Assembly: GCA_050084515.1 (NCBI GenBank)
Contig: CM114272.1
Location: 45,074,001 to 45,138,000 of the forward strand
Source: Blasia pusilla
Lineage: Eukaryota > Marchantiophyta > Marchantiopsida > Blasiales
Reading direction: 5' to 3'
DNA: 64,000 nucleotides
Positions 31,702 through 41,585 of this stretch are shown here, piece by piece. Under the pieces are notes generated by a model. The model saw nothing but the letters and a program-made list of their open reading frames with translations, made no database searches and was not told where the DNA came from. Within the stretch, counting starts at the first letter, position 1, and each line of letters starts with the position of its first letter. A program made the position numbers and the translations under genes.

Positions 31702-32869
31702 CTCAAAGAACTGGAGTAGATCAATGGTAGTTTCGATTGTAGATCAGTAGGATCTGGTTAGGGCTGATTGTGTACTCATCCGTGGATGTTCGCGGCTTGT
31801 TGCCTATGTTGGAGGTGTGAATCAGGTGCATGGTTGGTTGGGAAAGAAGCGCCTTGCTGAGAGCTTTCCAACGCGTTGTAGATCGCCGGATTTCGTCAAG
31901 GGAGTTGGAAGTTATCAAGCATTGAAGATTCTGGTTCGTGTTCGACAGTTTTCTGATGTGGAGAGCTTGGAGTGCGGAAGCTCTGTTGAAGTTCATCCAG
32001 ATCGGGTGAGAGGTTCCTATTGCTACTTGTATTGTGATCTCATGTGAAGCTATCTGCTCGAGTGCGTGGAGCGTTGCGGATTTCTGCGTGCATGAAACTT
32101 AGCGGAAGCGCTGGCGAAAGCGCTGTCGGAAGCGCTGCTCGGAGGCTTCGAGGCAACTCGTGGTAGCTCGCGGCGAGTGGGCGTGAGAGGCGGAGTAAGG
32201 AGCAAGGAGCAAGAAAGCAAGCTTGCTTGCTTGGGCGTGAGGCAATTTTTGCAGGATTTGGGATTTGAGTTTTGCATAACTGGTCACCCATCTTTGGGCT
32301 ATTCTGCCTGGAGGACGCTTAACTGCTGAGTTCTTAACTATGCTAGTGTACAGACTGTTGTAGCTCATTTGGTGCTGTTCGGAGATGTGTTAGGCGCTTT
32401 ATGTATCTCAGGTTTTTGGTTGATGTACCTCTAGCGTATAGTACGGTGTAGCCTCTCCATGCAGGTGATATTTTCAGGTGCTGCGAGTTCGACTAGCACG
32501 TCATCGACCCGCGGCGGAGTAGCTATTGCGTTAGAATTGTGTGGTGGGTTTTGTGGATTCAGAGGGCACCACGTTTGGTGGATTGTGTTACCTTGATTTC
32601 CATTTGCGATTGGAGGGTTGTTGTTGGATTTCCTGTGTTTGGATCCCCTCCATCGTGCTTCTTGCTTGCGCGCCCATTGTTAGGGTTGACATTGATTTCC
32701 AGAGTAGTGTTACTCCTGTGTGCTACCGGTAGTGAGGCTGGAGGGATGACGAGTAGACTGTGGGAGACTTCTTGTGGTGATGACAAGTTAGGTTGCCTAC
32801 ACCCATAGCTAGTAGAGCTAGAATAGTATAGCGACATCGACGTCACTTGGTTATTTGGTGGTGGTAATT
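31702..32869 (+). other. gypsy-2 untranslated leader
   Basis: A region of about 1.2 kb between the 5' LTR and the first gag-like peptides. No standard initiator-tRNA primer site is seen directly after GGATTTCA: the sequence there begins CTCAAAGAACTGG. ORFs are short and unconvincing. Confidence 0.5.
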
Positions 32870-34292
32870 TGGTGGTGGTGCGGCATCGGCGTTGGTCATC
32901 ACGGAGCTGTCGGGTGGTCTGGTTGGGGACCGTGGTGCGGACAGTGGTGGTTTCACACGGAGTGGATTTAGGTATCGACTACCTTTTCCACTTTCGACGG
33001 TTGATGAAGAGGAGGACGAGGGTGTTCCAAACACCGAGTCTTCTACGTTGTTATCGAGTGTTGCAGCTCCATTGATTTGGGACATGGACGGTGGATATGG
33101 GGCCATGAAGGGCCCACGATGATACTCGGGTGCAGTGGGCACCATTGAGTTGGAGGACTTCATGCAGGAGTTTGATACGTGGTGTGATATGCGGATGTTA
33201 TGAACGCCACGTTGTTTACACCCTTCTTGGCTTGGAAGGGGTTGTTTCAGCACTTGGAAGGACCACCCATGGATAATTACCATGAGTTTAGGAAAGACCA
33301 TGTTGCTGAGATTGAGGCGTGGAGACAATATTGGTCTCCAGGCTATGTGTCTATCACCCATGGTGGTATTGGTAGTAGTGCTCCTACTATGCCGGCCCGG
33401 CCCGACGCGTTGAGTGGTGAGTACGAGCCGGAGTGGGGATACGGTGGAGGTACTAGTGGGGGTACTAGTGGAGGTACTAGTGCCCCACCATCGTTTAGCC
33501 CTTGATTTGCAGAGCTCTTCAAGAGGTTGAAGAAGAACTATCAAGGAGTGAAGACGGAGAAGTTGAGGAATCTTCAGGACTTTGAGCGAAAGACGGTGAG
33601 AGTCTTCGTGAGGCATACACGCAGCGTATGCGACGCTTTGATTTCGATTACCCAGGGTGTGGCGAGGATCGAGCGATCCGATTTTGGTATGGGATCTTGG
33701 ACAGAGATTTGCGTTGTAGGGTACGTGATGCTACTCTTATGAGTGATGATTCACCACATTGACCCATGTGTTTGCTCTATCTGAGAAGATTGAGCTTAAC
33801 ATGGTGAAGGAGAGAGTGGTGACATCCGCATTCAGTAGGGATACAACTACTACTTCTCGTATTCAGCCGCCCACCTCACTGTCTGGTAGTAGTGGTGGTG
33901 GTAGTAGTAGTGGGAGTCGTGGGGGGTACACGCGACCTCAGTCAAGTCCTAGAGGGACATTTGTGCAGAGACCATTGCCTTCATTTGCTGCCCCCCAGCA
34001 AGGACAGTCATGTTGGACATGTGGAGGTGATCATGTTAGGAAGTTTTGTCCCCAAGAGGATGGGAGACGGACTTTGGAGGATGGGCCTCAATCGGCCCCA
34101 ACTCAGTGTGGTCATTGCGGGAGACTAGGTCATCCTCAAGAGCGTTGCTTTGATCTTCATCCAGAGTTGAGATCAGGCCGTGGCCGTGGTGGAGTAGCTC
34201 CGAGAGGCCGAGATGGTAGAGGTGGTAGGGGTGGTAGAGGTGGACCAGTGGTTGGAGAGCCTACGGTGGCTACCCCTACCACTACGACGTGA
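32870..34292 (+). pseudogene. gypsy-2 gag with two zinc knuckles and an RGG tract
   Basis: The gag body is in several frames: ELEDFMQEFDTWCDMRM (about 33,148-33,198), FAELFKRLKKNYQGVKTEKL and RNLQDFE (about 33,508-33,590), MSDDSPTLTHVFALSEKIEL (about 33,740-33,800). The last 178 codons (33,759-34,292) are clean. They comprise a Ser/Gly stretch, a knuckle CWTCGGDHVRKFC with spacing C-x2-C-x3-H-x4-C, a canonical knuckle CGHCGRLGHPQERC, and a basic RGG tail (RGRGGVAPRGRDGRGGRGG). Such tails bind RNA. Gag would package element RNA in virus-like particles. Confidence 0.8.
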
Positions 34293-34774
34293 GTCGACTA
34301 TGGTCGCGAGGATTGAGCAATTGGAGCATAAGTTGGCTACTATGGTTGGTATCCAAAGATAGATCAGGTTCGGGAGCAGGGCTTCCACCTCTTATGGAGG
34401 GATGATCTCTCTTATATGGCGAAAAGTGCAAAGAGGTTGAGGCATCACTGCGATTCTGAGAGGAGCCACTCGAGCGTCGACCACGTGGTGCTCTTGGAGT
34501 TAGACCCACAGAGGGGTGAGGTGGGAGGCGAGCTAGGCTTCCCAGTCATTCTTGTTGTGCGAGGTGCTTAGGATTCCATCCATGGTTCCTCGCAGCCTAT
34601 TGAGCCGACAGTGGGGGATCGAGGCATCTACATCGCGTGTAGTAGACACGGATGCAAAAGATCATCAATGCAAAGATTTCGGATGGCAACCGGTGTTGGG
34701 ATCCCCATTGTTTTCGCCACGAGTCGATGGCTTTAGGAGTTGACTTAGCTCATGTATTTTGATTAGCGACCACG

Positions 34775-35420
34775 TTGTGTGAACGTGGGGTGTTTCTTGC
34801 TACACGGGTTGAGGTGGATGAGGGTGTTGCGGTGGAGCGACCCTCTATGTCGGGAGTAGCATTGAGTACCGGTGCTACTTGGCGCAAAGCGGCGGCGGCG
34901 AAGATGGATGCATTACCAACCCGGCCAGCCATTGATCGTGAGAGGCTTACACCTGGTGTATGTATGTTGGACAACCAGAGTGGGATCTTCCGATTGGTGA
35001 GTCCTACAGGACAGGTGTATAGACCAGATAGAATCTTGTTAGACTCTGGTGCCCAACCTTTGATGTTGGGAAAGGCGGCATGTATTGGTTTGGGTATTCG
35101 GAGGTCAGAGCTTGAGCCTTGCCCATTCCAGATTCAAACATCACTTGGAGGAGCCAATGATAGGTCTCAATTCATGACACGGGAGAAGTTTTCTGTACAG
35201 TTGAGACCAGATCATGCGACTGATAGCTCCCGGTTGGGAGTATCTGCGGTAGTCACATGAGCCGAGTCGTATGATGTACTAGTTGGAGGAGCAGTATTAT
35301 ACCCGATGGGTTTTCAGATGGATTACTGGACTGAGACAGCGTCTTATAGACCAGGTTGGCAGTCCGGGGATGGACGTATGAGCCAAGTTCCTGTGAGATT
35401 TATTTCTGGGGCTCGACCAG
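34775..35420 (+). pseudogene. gypsy-2 aspartic protease
   Basis: The active-site motif is ILLDSGAQPLMLGKAACIGL (about residues 89-108 of the 34,775 frame). The second half follows after a TGA at 35,258 in the same frame: YDVLVGGAVLYPMGFQMDYW, TETASYRPGW and QVPVRFI. The LDSGA and VLVGG...LYPMGF layout is that of gypsy proteases. An acidic linker (HEEVEEVPIFA, HEEEEAPRR) leads directly into the methyltransferase domain in the same open frame, so PR and DNMT were one polyprotein. Confidence 0.75.
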
Positions 35421-35766
35421 GAGGGTCTTCTCCAATTGTGTTAGCATCTATGGCTGGTTTTAGTGGAGTAGTCACTTGGCCAGGAGACTTTTTGGAGGGT
35501 AATGTTTCTGCTATGGATTCTCCTGCGCATGAGGAGGTAGAGGAGGTCCCTATTTTTGCAACAGTGGCATCCTCATCGTTGGATGTGCAACTTTGGAGTT
35601 CAGGCGGTGCACTACGGCAGGAGGCTGATCGCCTAATGCAGGAGGCTTGGTGTGAGGCTGTTATACCTCACGAGGAAGAGGAGGCCCCACGGCGGACTCC
35701 TACTTCTAGCTCAGTTGGGTTATCCCCTTTGGATACTACACCCATTGTATGGCAGTATCCGCCGGA

Positions 35767-36725
35767 GGGCATTTGTGTGTTAGATCTCTTTGGTGGGATT
35801 AGCACTGGTTTGGCTGCAATGTTGCAGGCCGGTATTCTGTCTTGGAGATACGTGTATGTGGAGCGAGATGAGACGGCCCGAGAGAGTCTCATCCCGACAT
35901 ATTGGTCGATTGATGCGGAGATATCTGAGTTGTTGCCGCCGTCGGCTATTCGTGGGTACCAAAGATGCTTTACCATCACACATTGCATTGTTGGGCGCAG
36001 GACCTTGAGAGAATTGGTCCTGTGGATTTGGTGATTGCTGGATGGCCATGTCGTGGTCTTACACGTCTTTGGTCGTGGTGAGGGATTACATGACCCTAGG
36101 TTTCGATTGTTTTGGGAGATGTTACGGGTGTTGCGACATCTTGAGGTTCATCAGCACGTGCTCTAGCTTACATTCGGAGAATGTTCCATTGTTGGGTGAC
36201 ACTCGGACCGGATGATGGCGAGTGTTCATGAGGTGCGGTCTTGATTGGACCAGCGAAGTGTTGTTGGATGCGGTTGCGAAGTTGGCTCGCGTGCACATCG
36301 CCCACGCTTTTGGTGGACAAACTTGTTGCCTAGGAGGTTCTCGTCGAGCATATGATGCGGTCTGGCGGAGATCTCGCCTTACAAAGATGGATAGTATCTT
36401 GATATCTTGGCGACTTTCTCAAGTGGTGAGGGTTATTGATCGGTCACCCATGGCAGTGGTGAACCGTGTGGGCTAGCCTAGGATGGCACTACCCACATTT
36501 GTGAGTTTTCTCGCGTCACATGCCTACAAGGAAGGTGGTCCGGGGCTTGTATGGGATTCTCATGTGCGACAGTTGGTGGAGCCTAACGCTGATGAGAGAG
36601 AGCGTGCGATGGGATTTACTACTGGCGTGACAACGGTTGCTTCTATTTCTGAGGCTTCACGACGTCATGTGTTGGGTCAGGCCATGGACCTGAATTGTTT
36701 GACTTGGATTTTGAGTCTTGGTATG
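35767..36725 (+). pseudogene. DNMT3-like cytosine-5 DNA methyltransferase in gypsy-2
   Basis: All key C5-methyltransferase motifs occur in canonical order, in three frames because of decay. Motif I is VLDLFGGISTGLAAM (about 35,777). The motif II region is YVYVERDETARE. Motif IV is DLVIAGWPCRGLTRLW, with the catalytic Cys codon at 36,049. Motif VI is ENVPLLGD (36,177). Motif VIII is GSRAHRPRFWWTNLLPR (36,287). Motifs IX/X are ERERAMGFTTG (36,597) and RRHVLGQAMDLN (36,660). Motif VIII resembles AHRARYFWGNL of DNMT3/DRM. The I-to-X order fits DNMT3, not the permuted DRM. The family transfers methyl from S-adenosylmethionine to cytosine C5. Which sites this one methylated is unknown. Confidence 0.8.
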
Positions 36726-36962
36726 GCCGAGCAGCGTCGACTTCGGACTATGACTGTGGGTCTTCCACCCCTTGTAATGAGCTCGATAGCTACTGGGACG
36801 GTAGAGGCATCGGCTGGGGGCGAGGAGAGTAGTATTTTGCATCCTTGGAGTAAATGGGATGTAATGGCTGGGCATGTGGAGTTGGTTGCTCAGGTTGGTG
36901 GAGGAGTTATTTGCTCAGATGATGGTGTAGCTAAGGGTGTATCATCTTGTGAGGGGGTTGCG

Positions 36963-36971
36963 TAGCAGCCA
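36963..36971 (+). promoter_or_regulatory. In-frame UAG with CAR-YYA readthrough context (gypsy-2)
   Basis: The DNMT frame (36,483 onward) ends GCG TAG CAG CCA and the same frame continues MASSSPSSMPVEETWEP into RT. It corresponds exactly to TAG CAA CCA at 909 in gypsy-1. The surrounding linker has diverged between the copies while the stop and CAR-CCA context have not. Confidence 0.65.
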
Positions 36972-38500
36972 ATGGCATCGTCCTCTCCCTCTAGTATGCC
37001 AGTGGAGGAGACTTGGGAGCCATTACTTGGGCCCAAGCTTACGGGAGGTGAGAAACGACGCTTGACACAGTACCTACGTGCTTATAGGAGTTGTTTTGCC
37101 TTTAGCATGAAGGAGTTGGGTTCTTTGGTTGGACCCGGTATACGGATTGATTTGGCTAGTGATACGCCAATCTTCCGTCGTCCCTACCGATATAGTGATA
37201 TGGAGAGGGACCTGATTCAGAGTAGGACGTTGGACGTTGGACCTTTTGGAGGCTAGATTAGTGGAGTTCTCGCATGGAGAGTATGCATCAGCCACTGTCA
37301 TCCCTGCTAAAAAGGATATGCATGGCAACTACACGGATAGGCGGATGTGTGGAGATTACCGTCCTATCAATCGGCAAACCAAGGCCGATAGGTATGCCAT
37401 GCCTACATCTGAGGAGATCTTTGATGTGGTAGGACAGGCAAAGATTTTCAGTATTTTTGGATCTTGGGCAGATACCATCAATTGCCGATTCGGGAGAGTG
37501 ACAAGGCCAAGACAAAGACATTTTGGGGTGTCAACTCTCATGGCAAGGATTGTTTGTACGGTGGAAATTCTTACCCTTTGGGTTGAAGAATGCACCTGCC
37601 GAGTTTCAAAGAGTGATGGACAGGATCCTAGCAGGGTTGGATTTTGTTCGGTGTTACATTGATGATATCTTGGTGTTCAGTAACATGGTGGAGGAGCATC
37701 AGATACTTCTTTGGTTTTACGAAAGAAGGGTCCTCTGTAATAGACCTGAAATGGCAGATGGTGTTTGAGCGGTTGAAAGCTCATGGTCTACGTTTGCATC
37801 TAGGAAAGTGTAAGTTCTTCCATGAGGATGTTGAGTACTTGGGTCATGTGATCTATCCACGTGGTTTGGGAGTTCAGCAAGCAAAGGTGGAGGCTATTGC
37901 ACTTATACCGCGTCCGGTAGATGTGAGTAGAGTTCGAGCATTCATGGGATTGGCGAACTACTATCGGAGGTATGTGAAAGGATTTAGTGCTATGGCAAAG
38001 CCTTTGAACCAATTGCTGAAATCAGATCAAGAGTGGCATTGGGGAGATGATCAGGAGAGAGCTTTTGTGGAGCTTAAGGCCCAGTTGGTGGCGGCGCCTA
38101 TCTTGAGGAGACCTATCAGAGGGCGCCCATTTCAGTTACACACTAATTGGAGTAGGTTGGGACTTGGAGCGGTGTTGACACAACATGATGATGAGCACAT
38201 GGAGTTTGTGGTGGCCTATGCAAGTCGTTCGAATAATGCAACGGAGTCGCGCTATAGTTCATATGAGGGAGAGTGCTTGGCAGTAGTGTGGGCTGTGGCA
38301 CACTTTAGGTGTTACTTGTTTGGCACACAGTTTACCCTTGTTACTGATCACTAGCCGCTCAAGTGGTTGATGGAGTCGGACAAGCTTAGAGGGAAGCTTG
38401 CACGGTGGGCTCTTATCTTACAGGAGTATGACTTCCAGGTGGTACATAGACCTAGAGTTGCCAACCTTGATGCTGATGGGTTGAGTAGGAACCCATGTAC
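36972..38500 (+). pseudogene. gypsy-2 reverse transcriptase and RNase H
   Basis: Pre-RT WEPLLGPKL and FRRPYRYSD, then a frameshift at about 37,230 next to a duplicated GTTGGAC. Then CGDYRPINRQTKADRYAMPT and KIFSI, a frame change at about 37,455, and WKFLPFGLKNAPAEFQRVMD with catalytic YIDDI (about 37,658). About 60 bp are inserted at 37,700-37,765. It resumes with HLGKCKFFHEDVEYLGHV, GLANYYRRYVKGFSAMAKPL and the RNase H blocks YASRSNNATE and SSYEGECLAVVWAVAHF. A TAG replaces Gln in TDH-Q-PL at 38,352, and the first RNase H Asp is Asn (HTNWS). DADGLSRNP closes the domain at about 38,495. Confidence 0.9.
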
Positions 38501-38849
38501 TAGCCAAGAGGATACAACTGGGGCTAGATGGCATGGCGAGGTTGATGAGGAGATGGTGCCAAGTTTGCATGCATCCGCCTTTTTATGTTGGTTAGGGGTG
38601 GACTCTAGTATGGAGGACCATATGATATCTTACTCTAGTCAGAGGGTAGATGGCCAGCCTTCAGATCCTAAGGTTGGAGATGGTGGTACGGATCAGCGTG
38701 ATATTCATGATGATGCGTTGGTGTTGGAGTTCCTACGGACCAGTAGGGTGCCATGCATAGTGAGTGCCAAGGAGCGAGACCGTGTTCTTCAACGTGCTAA
38801 GAGGTATCGATTGGAGGGAACACATATTCTCCGCGTGTGGGAGGATGGT

Positions 38850-39856
38850 AGAGTACGAGTAGTGCCACATTTGGCTCAGAGAGAGCGTACAGCGACATGC
38901 CCATGAGGAGTTGGGACATTTTGGGGTAAAGCGACGTATAGCTTACTCCTTGGCGATATTGGTGGCGTGGCATGCATACTCAGGTGCAGCAGTTGGTGTC
39001 ACGTTGTATGGTTTGTGACCGGGTGAGGGCATCATTTAATGCCCCTACACCACAATTACACCCCTTGCCTATTATGGGGTTGGGTTACCGTTGGAGTGTG
39101 GACTTTGCGGGACCGTTACCGTTGACTGTACGACATCATCGATATGTGTTGGTGATGGTGGAGCACTTCTCCAAGTGGATTGAGTTGGTGGCATTACCGG
39201 ACAAGGCAAGTGAGGGAACGGCGTATGCATTTCTAGATAGAGTGCTTAGTCATTTTGGTGCACCAGCTGAAGTGCTGACCGACCAGGGTACAGAGTTTCA
39301 TGGTGAGTTTCAGGTCTTGTGTGACAAGGCGTTGATTGATCATCGGACCACGTCTCGAGATCATCCAGAGGCGGATGGTTTGGCTGAGCGTGTGGTTCAG
39401 ACGGTGAAGAGGGCATTGCGCAAGTATGGCCTATAGAAGGGGCATCTTGGAGACTGGGATATTCAGTTGCCATGGTTAGCCATGGGGTATAGGTTCAGTC
39501 GCCAAGCATCCTTGGCTTCCTTCTCACCTTATTTTCTGTTATACGGCCGAGATCCAGACTTGCCAGCAAGAATTCGTCGGGAGTCTAGTGAGGTGGTGAA
39601 CCTTGATGACCCAGAGATGTGGATGAGGGTGTGTTCTCAGCGGGCGGAGCTCTTTCGGAGAGTTATGCCAACAGCCTTTGAGAATCTTGCCATTGCTCAA
39701 CATAGGGATACATTGCGGTATGCAACCATTCGGGGTGGAGGTTATCGACCATCGATTCGTAGGTTCCATGTGGGGGACTATGTCTATTTGCAGCAGATTG
39801 CACCGACAACGTTGGATGTGGCAGCCGCACTATTTTACGAGTGCGCGAGGTGTTAG
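38850..39856 (+). pseudogene. gypsy-2 integrase
   Basis: Zinc finger: HEELGHFGVKR (shifted frame, about 38,900) and CMVCDRVRASFNAP. The catalytic core retains all three acidic residues: VDFAGPLPL (about 39,100), EVLTDQGTEFHGEF (about 39,276) and DHPEADGLAERVVQTVKRAL (about 39,360-39,420). A TAG interrupts after KYGL (39,434). The C-terminal part, in the frame of 39,467-39,856, has GYRFSRQASLASFSPYFLLY and VGDYVYLQQ. Then, after a slip, EVLASGVLMLEGRDGVVWKD leads into the PHD finger. It is better preserved than the gypsy-1 integrase. Confidence 0.9.
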
Positions 39857-39984
39857 CTTCTGGAGTTCTCATGTTGGAGGGTCGTGATGGAGTTGTTTGG
39901 AAGGACCATGTGCGTAATTGTGCGCCATATCATCTTCCAAATGTGGATGGTACTGTTGACCCAAGCTTAGCCATGATACGTGCT

Positions 39985-40134
39985 AGCTTGAGGTGCATGT
40001 TGTGTGGGTGTGCTGGTAACGCAGCCCGTATGTTGGTGTGTGATCGGTGTTCTAGGGGTTGGCACATGATGTGTTTGACTCCACGTTTGGATGTCGTTCC
40101 TACCGGAAGGTGGGTTTATCCTCGATGTACTTAG
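39985..40134 (+). pseudogene. PHD finger at the gypsy-2 polyprotein C terminus
   Basis: LRCMLCGCAGNAARMLVCDR, CSRGWHMMCLTPRLD and PTGRWVYPRC. This is a near-complete C4HC3 PHD finger. The Cys after the conserved Trp is Tyr here, while gypsy-1 keeps it (QWMCP). Taken together the two copies show a complete ancestral motif. It ends in TAG at 40,132 and is in frame with the integrase C-terminal tail starting at 39,841. The position equals that of the chromodomain in chromoviruses, so binding of histone tails for target choice is a reasonable inference. Confidence 0.8.
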
Positions 40135-40295
40135 GAGAGGTAGATGACTTGATCTTTGCATGATATGGATTACAGATGTGCGACTAACGATGGGGCAACC
40201 TAGCACCCGGCCTTCTGATTCGGGCACCCAAGAAGGTGTATAGCATGTAGTAGATGTATAGGGCTACCCGGGAGTTAGAGGACCTAACCGCTTGA

Positions 40296-40307
40296 TTAGG
40301 GGCGAGT
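40296..40307 (+). promoter_or_regulatory. Polypurine tract of gypsy-2
   Basis: TTAGGGGCGAGT directly precedes the LTR start TGTGGTACAC at 40,308. Gypsy-1 has a matching G-rich tract before its TTGTG. This fixes the true LTR start and hence the permutation. Confidence 0.65.
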
Positions 40308-40773
40308 TGTGGTACACTTGCGTTTGTGGATACTCTCGTCTATGTTATGTACGTATGTGAGTATGGTATGTCAGCGATGTATGTTGTATGACGATGTGGA
40401 TTCGCACGACAGCTGTCATGACCATACGGATTATGTCGTAAAGTATAGTGTGCTAGTAGAGGCCATTCCTTATGTAGGACCGTAGTGGCTTGGTAGAGAT
40501 GCGGTTCCATACATAGGGTTGGGGGTTACTCAGTTGGGGGTGAGTTTCCCAGAAGGGCCCGCTCTTAGGTTGGAGGATATAAGGTGGAGTGCACTCAAAG
40601 AACATCAGTTCTTTGAGTTGAGCCTTGCGTTGGGAGTTAGCCTTGGTAGTGAGTAGAGCTCTTGGCTATGGTGTTTCCAAGCTTTGACCTAGATTCTCCC
40701 ATCGTGGAGTGGGTTTGGCTCGATTGTATGTGATTGTAAACGTGTTTTATGAAGAGGTCTTTCACGGATTTCA
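40308..40773 (+). repeat. Complete gypsy-2 LTR
   Basis: 466 bp, TGTGGTACACTTG ... CACGGATTTCA. It contains the palindrome GACAGCTGTC at 40,408-40,417. Bases 107-466 match the left-end LTR piece and bases 1-104 match the right-end piece. Confidence 0.85.
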
Positions 40774-40775
40774 GT

Positions 40776-40879
40776 TGTGGTACACTTGCGTTTGTGGATA
40801 CTCTCGTCTATGTTATGTACGTATGTGAGTATGGAATGTCAGCGATGTATGTTGTATGACGATGTGGATTCGCACGACA
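40776..40879 (+). repeat. LTR bases 1-104 attached after the complete LTR
   Basis: Starts TGTGGTACACTTG and ends CGCACGACA, with one difference in 104 bases from 40,308-40,411. Separated from the complete LTR by GT (CA-GT-TG junction). The next base is copia-2 sequence. Confidence 0.9.
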
Positions 40880-41585
40880 ATTGCTCCTCTGCAAGGAGAA
40901 AGCAAAATCCGCTAGTAGATTTTCGGGAGTCGATATTGTCTCCATAGGCAGCATCAGAATATCCTTGAAGATGAAAAGGAGTAGATGAGCGCTGATATTG
41001 GAGAAAGTAATGTTTTGTCCCTTGGAGATACCTGAAAATACATTTGACAGCAGTCCAGTGTATAGGACCAGGGTTGGTCATGAACTGAGCAACTGTGCTA
41101 ACGGAATAGGCAATATCTGGGCGAGTGCACACCATGGCCCACATTAAACTTCCGGTAGCACTTTTATAAGGAATAGAAGACATTGCTGCGATATCAGCAC
41201 AAGCAACAGGTGATTGGTCTTGGCTAAGATGAAGGCCAAAATCAAACGGGGTAGAGATAGGTTTGCAGCCCAGCATGTTGAACTGCTTGAGTTTGTTGGT
41301 GATGTAAGTTGTCTGGTTGAGCCGGATCCATCCTTGTTTTCGGTCTCGCTGAATATGCATTCCTCCCAGAACATGATAAGCCTCACCGAGATCAGTCATT
41401 GCAAACTCTTGGCGGAGCTTCATTTTGACAAAATGAAGCAGCGCAGAACTGGAGGTCCAAGCCTTCATGCGAGCCATATTCTGGAGTTCAGTAGAAATGG
41501 CAGCCTTCCAATGGGATGAATCAGGTCCAGAGATAGCTTCTTCATAAGATTGGGGTTCGAGAAAAGAATCGGTAGAAGAGAGCAA
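40880..41585 (-). pseudogene. copia-2 RT remnant with the catalytic core deleted
   Basis: The minus-strand frame begins PQSYEEAISGPDSSHWKAAI and reaches MARMKAW. It then jumps to LHFVKMKLRQEFAMTDLGEA and YHVLGGMHIQRDRKQGW, VCTRPDIAYSVSTVAQFMTN, FRYLQGTKHY, YSDAAYGDN and STSGFCFLLAEEQ. Roughly 150-200 residues of the RT fingers and palm, including the YVDD active site, are missing between KAW and LHF, while the frame stays open. So the element had lost its own RT before or apart from the gypsy-2 insertion. It ends at 40,880 where gypsy-2 begins. Confidence 0.85.

Larger units (their letters stand above)
31334..40879 (+). mobile_element. gypsy-2: Ty3/gypsy element with DNMT and PHD, circularly permuted insertion
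   Basis: The interior runs gag (zinc knuckles, RGG) - protease - DNMT3-like methyltransferase - UAG - RT - RNase H - integrase - PHD - polypurine tract. The ends are abnormal. The left end begins at LTR base 107 (TGTCATGACC), and the right side carries a complete LTR (40,308-40,773), two bases, then LTR bases 1-104 ending CGCACGACA. Together the outer pieces make one LTR opened at the palindrome GACAGCTGTC with GC lost. No target duplication is present. Stops and frameshifts are spread through all domains, so this copy is inactive. Confidence 0.9.

Noticed and set aside
32843-33616. 257-codon minus-strand ORF
   Set aside because: Antisense shadow of gypsy-2 gag; no domain, and its composition mirrors the sense strand.
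35767-36725. DRM-type (permuted) methyltransferase
   Set aside because: Motif I comes before IV, VI and VIII, so the order is not permuted.
31334-40879. TGTC...GACA as the true LTR ends of gypsy-2
   Set aside because: It would need a polypurine tract before TGTCATG at 40,414 and the same end in the 5' LTR. Neither is seen, while a polypurine tract precedes TGTGG at 40,308, and gypsy-1 shows CGCACGACA and TGTCA as one internal block.
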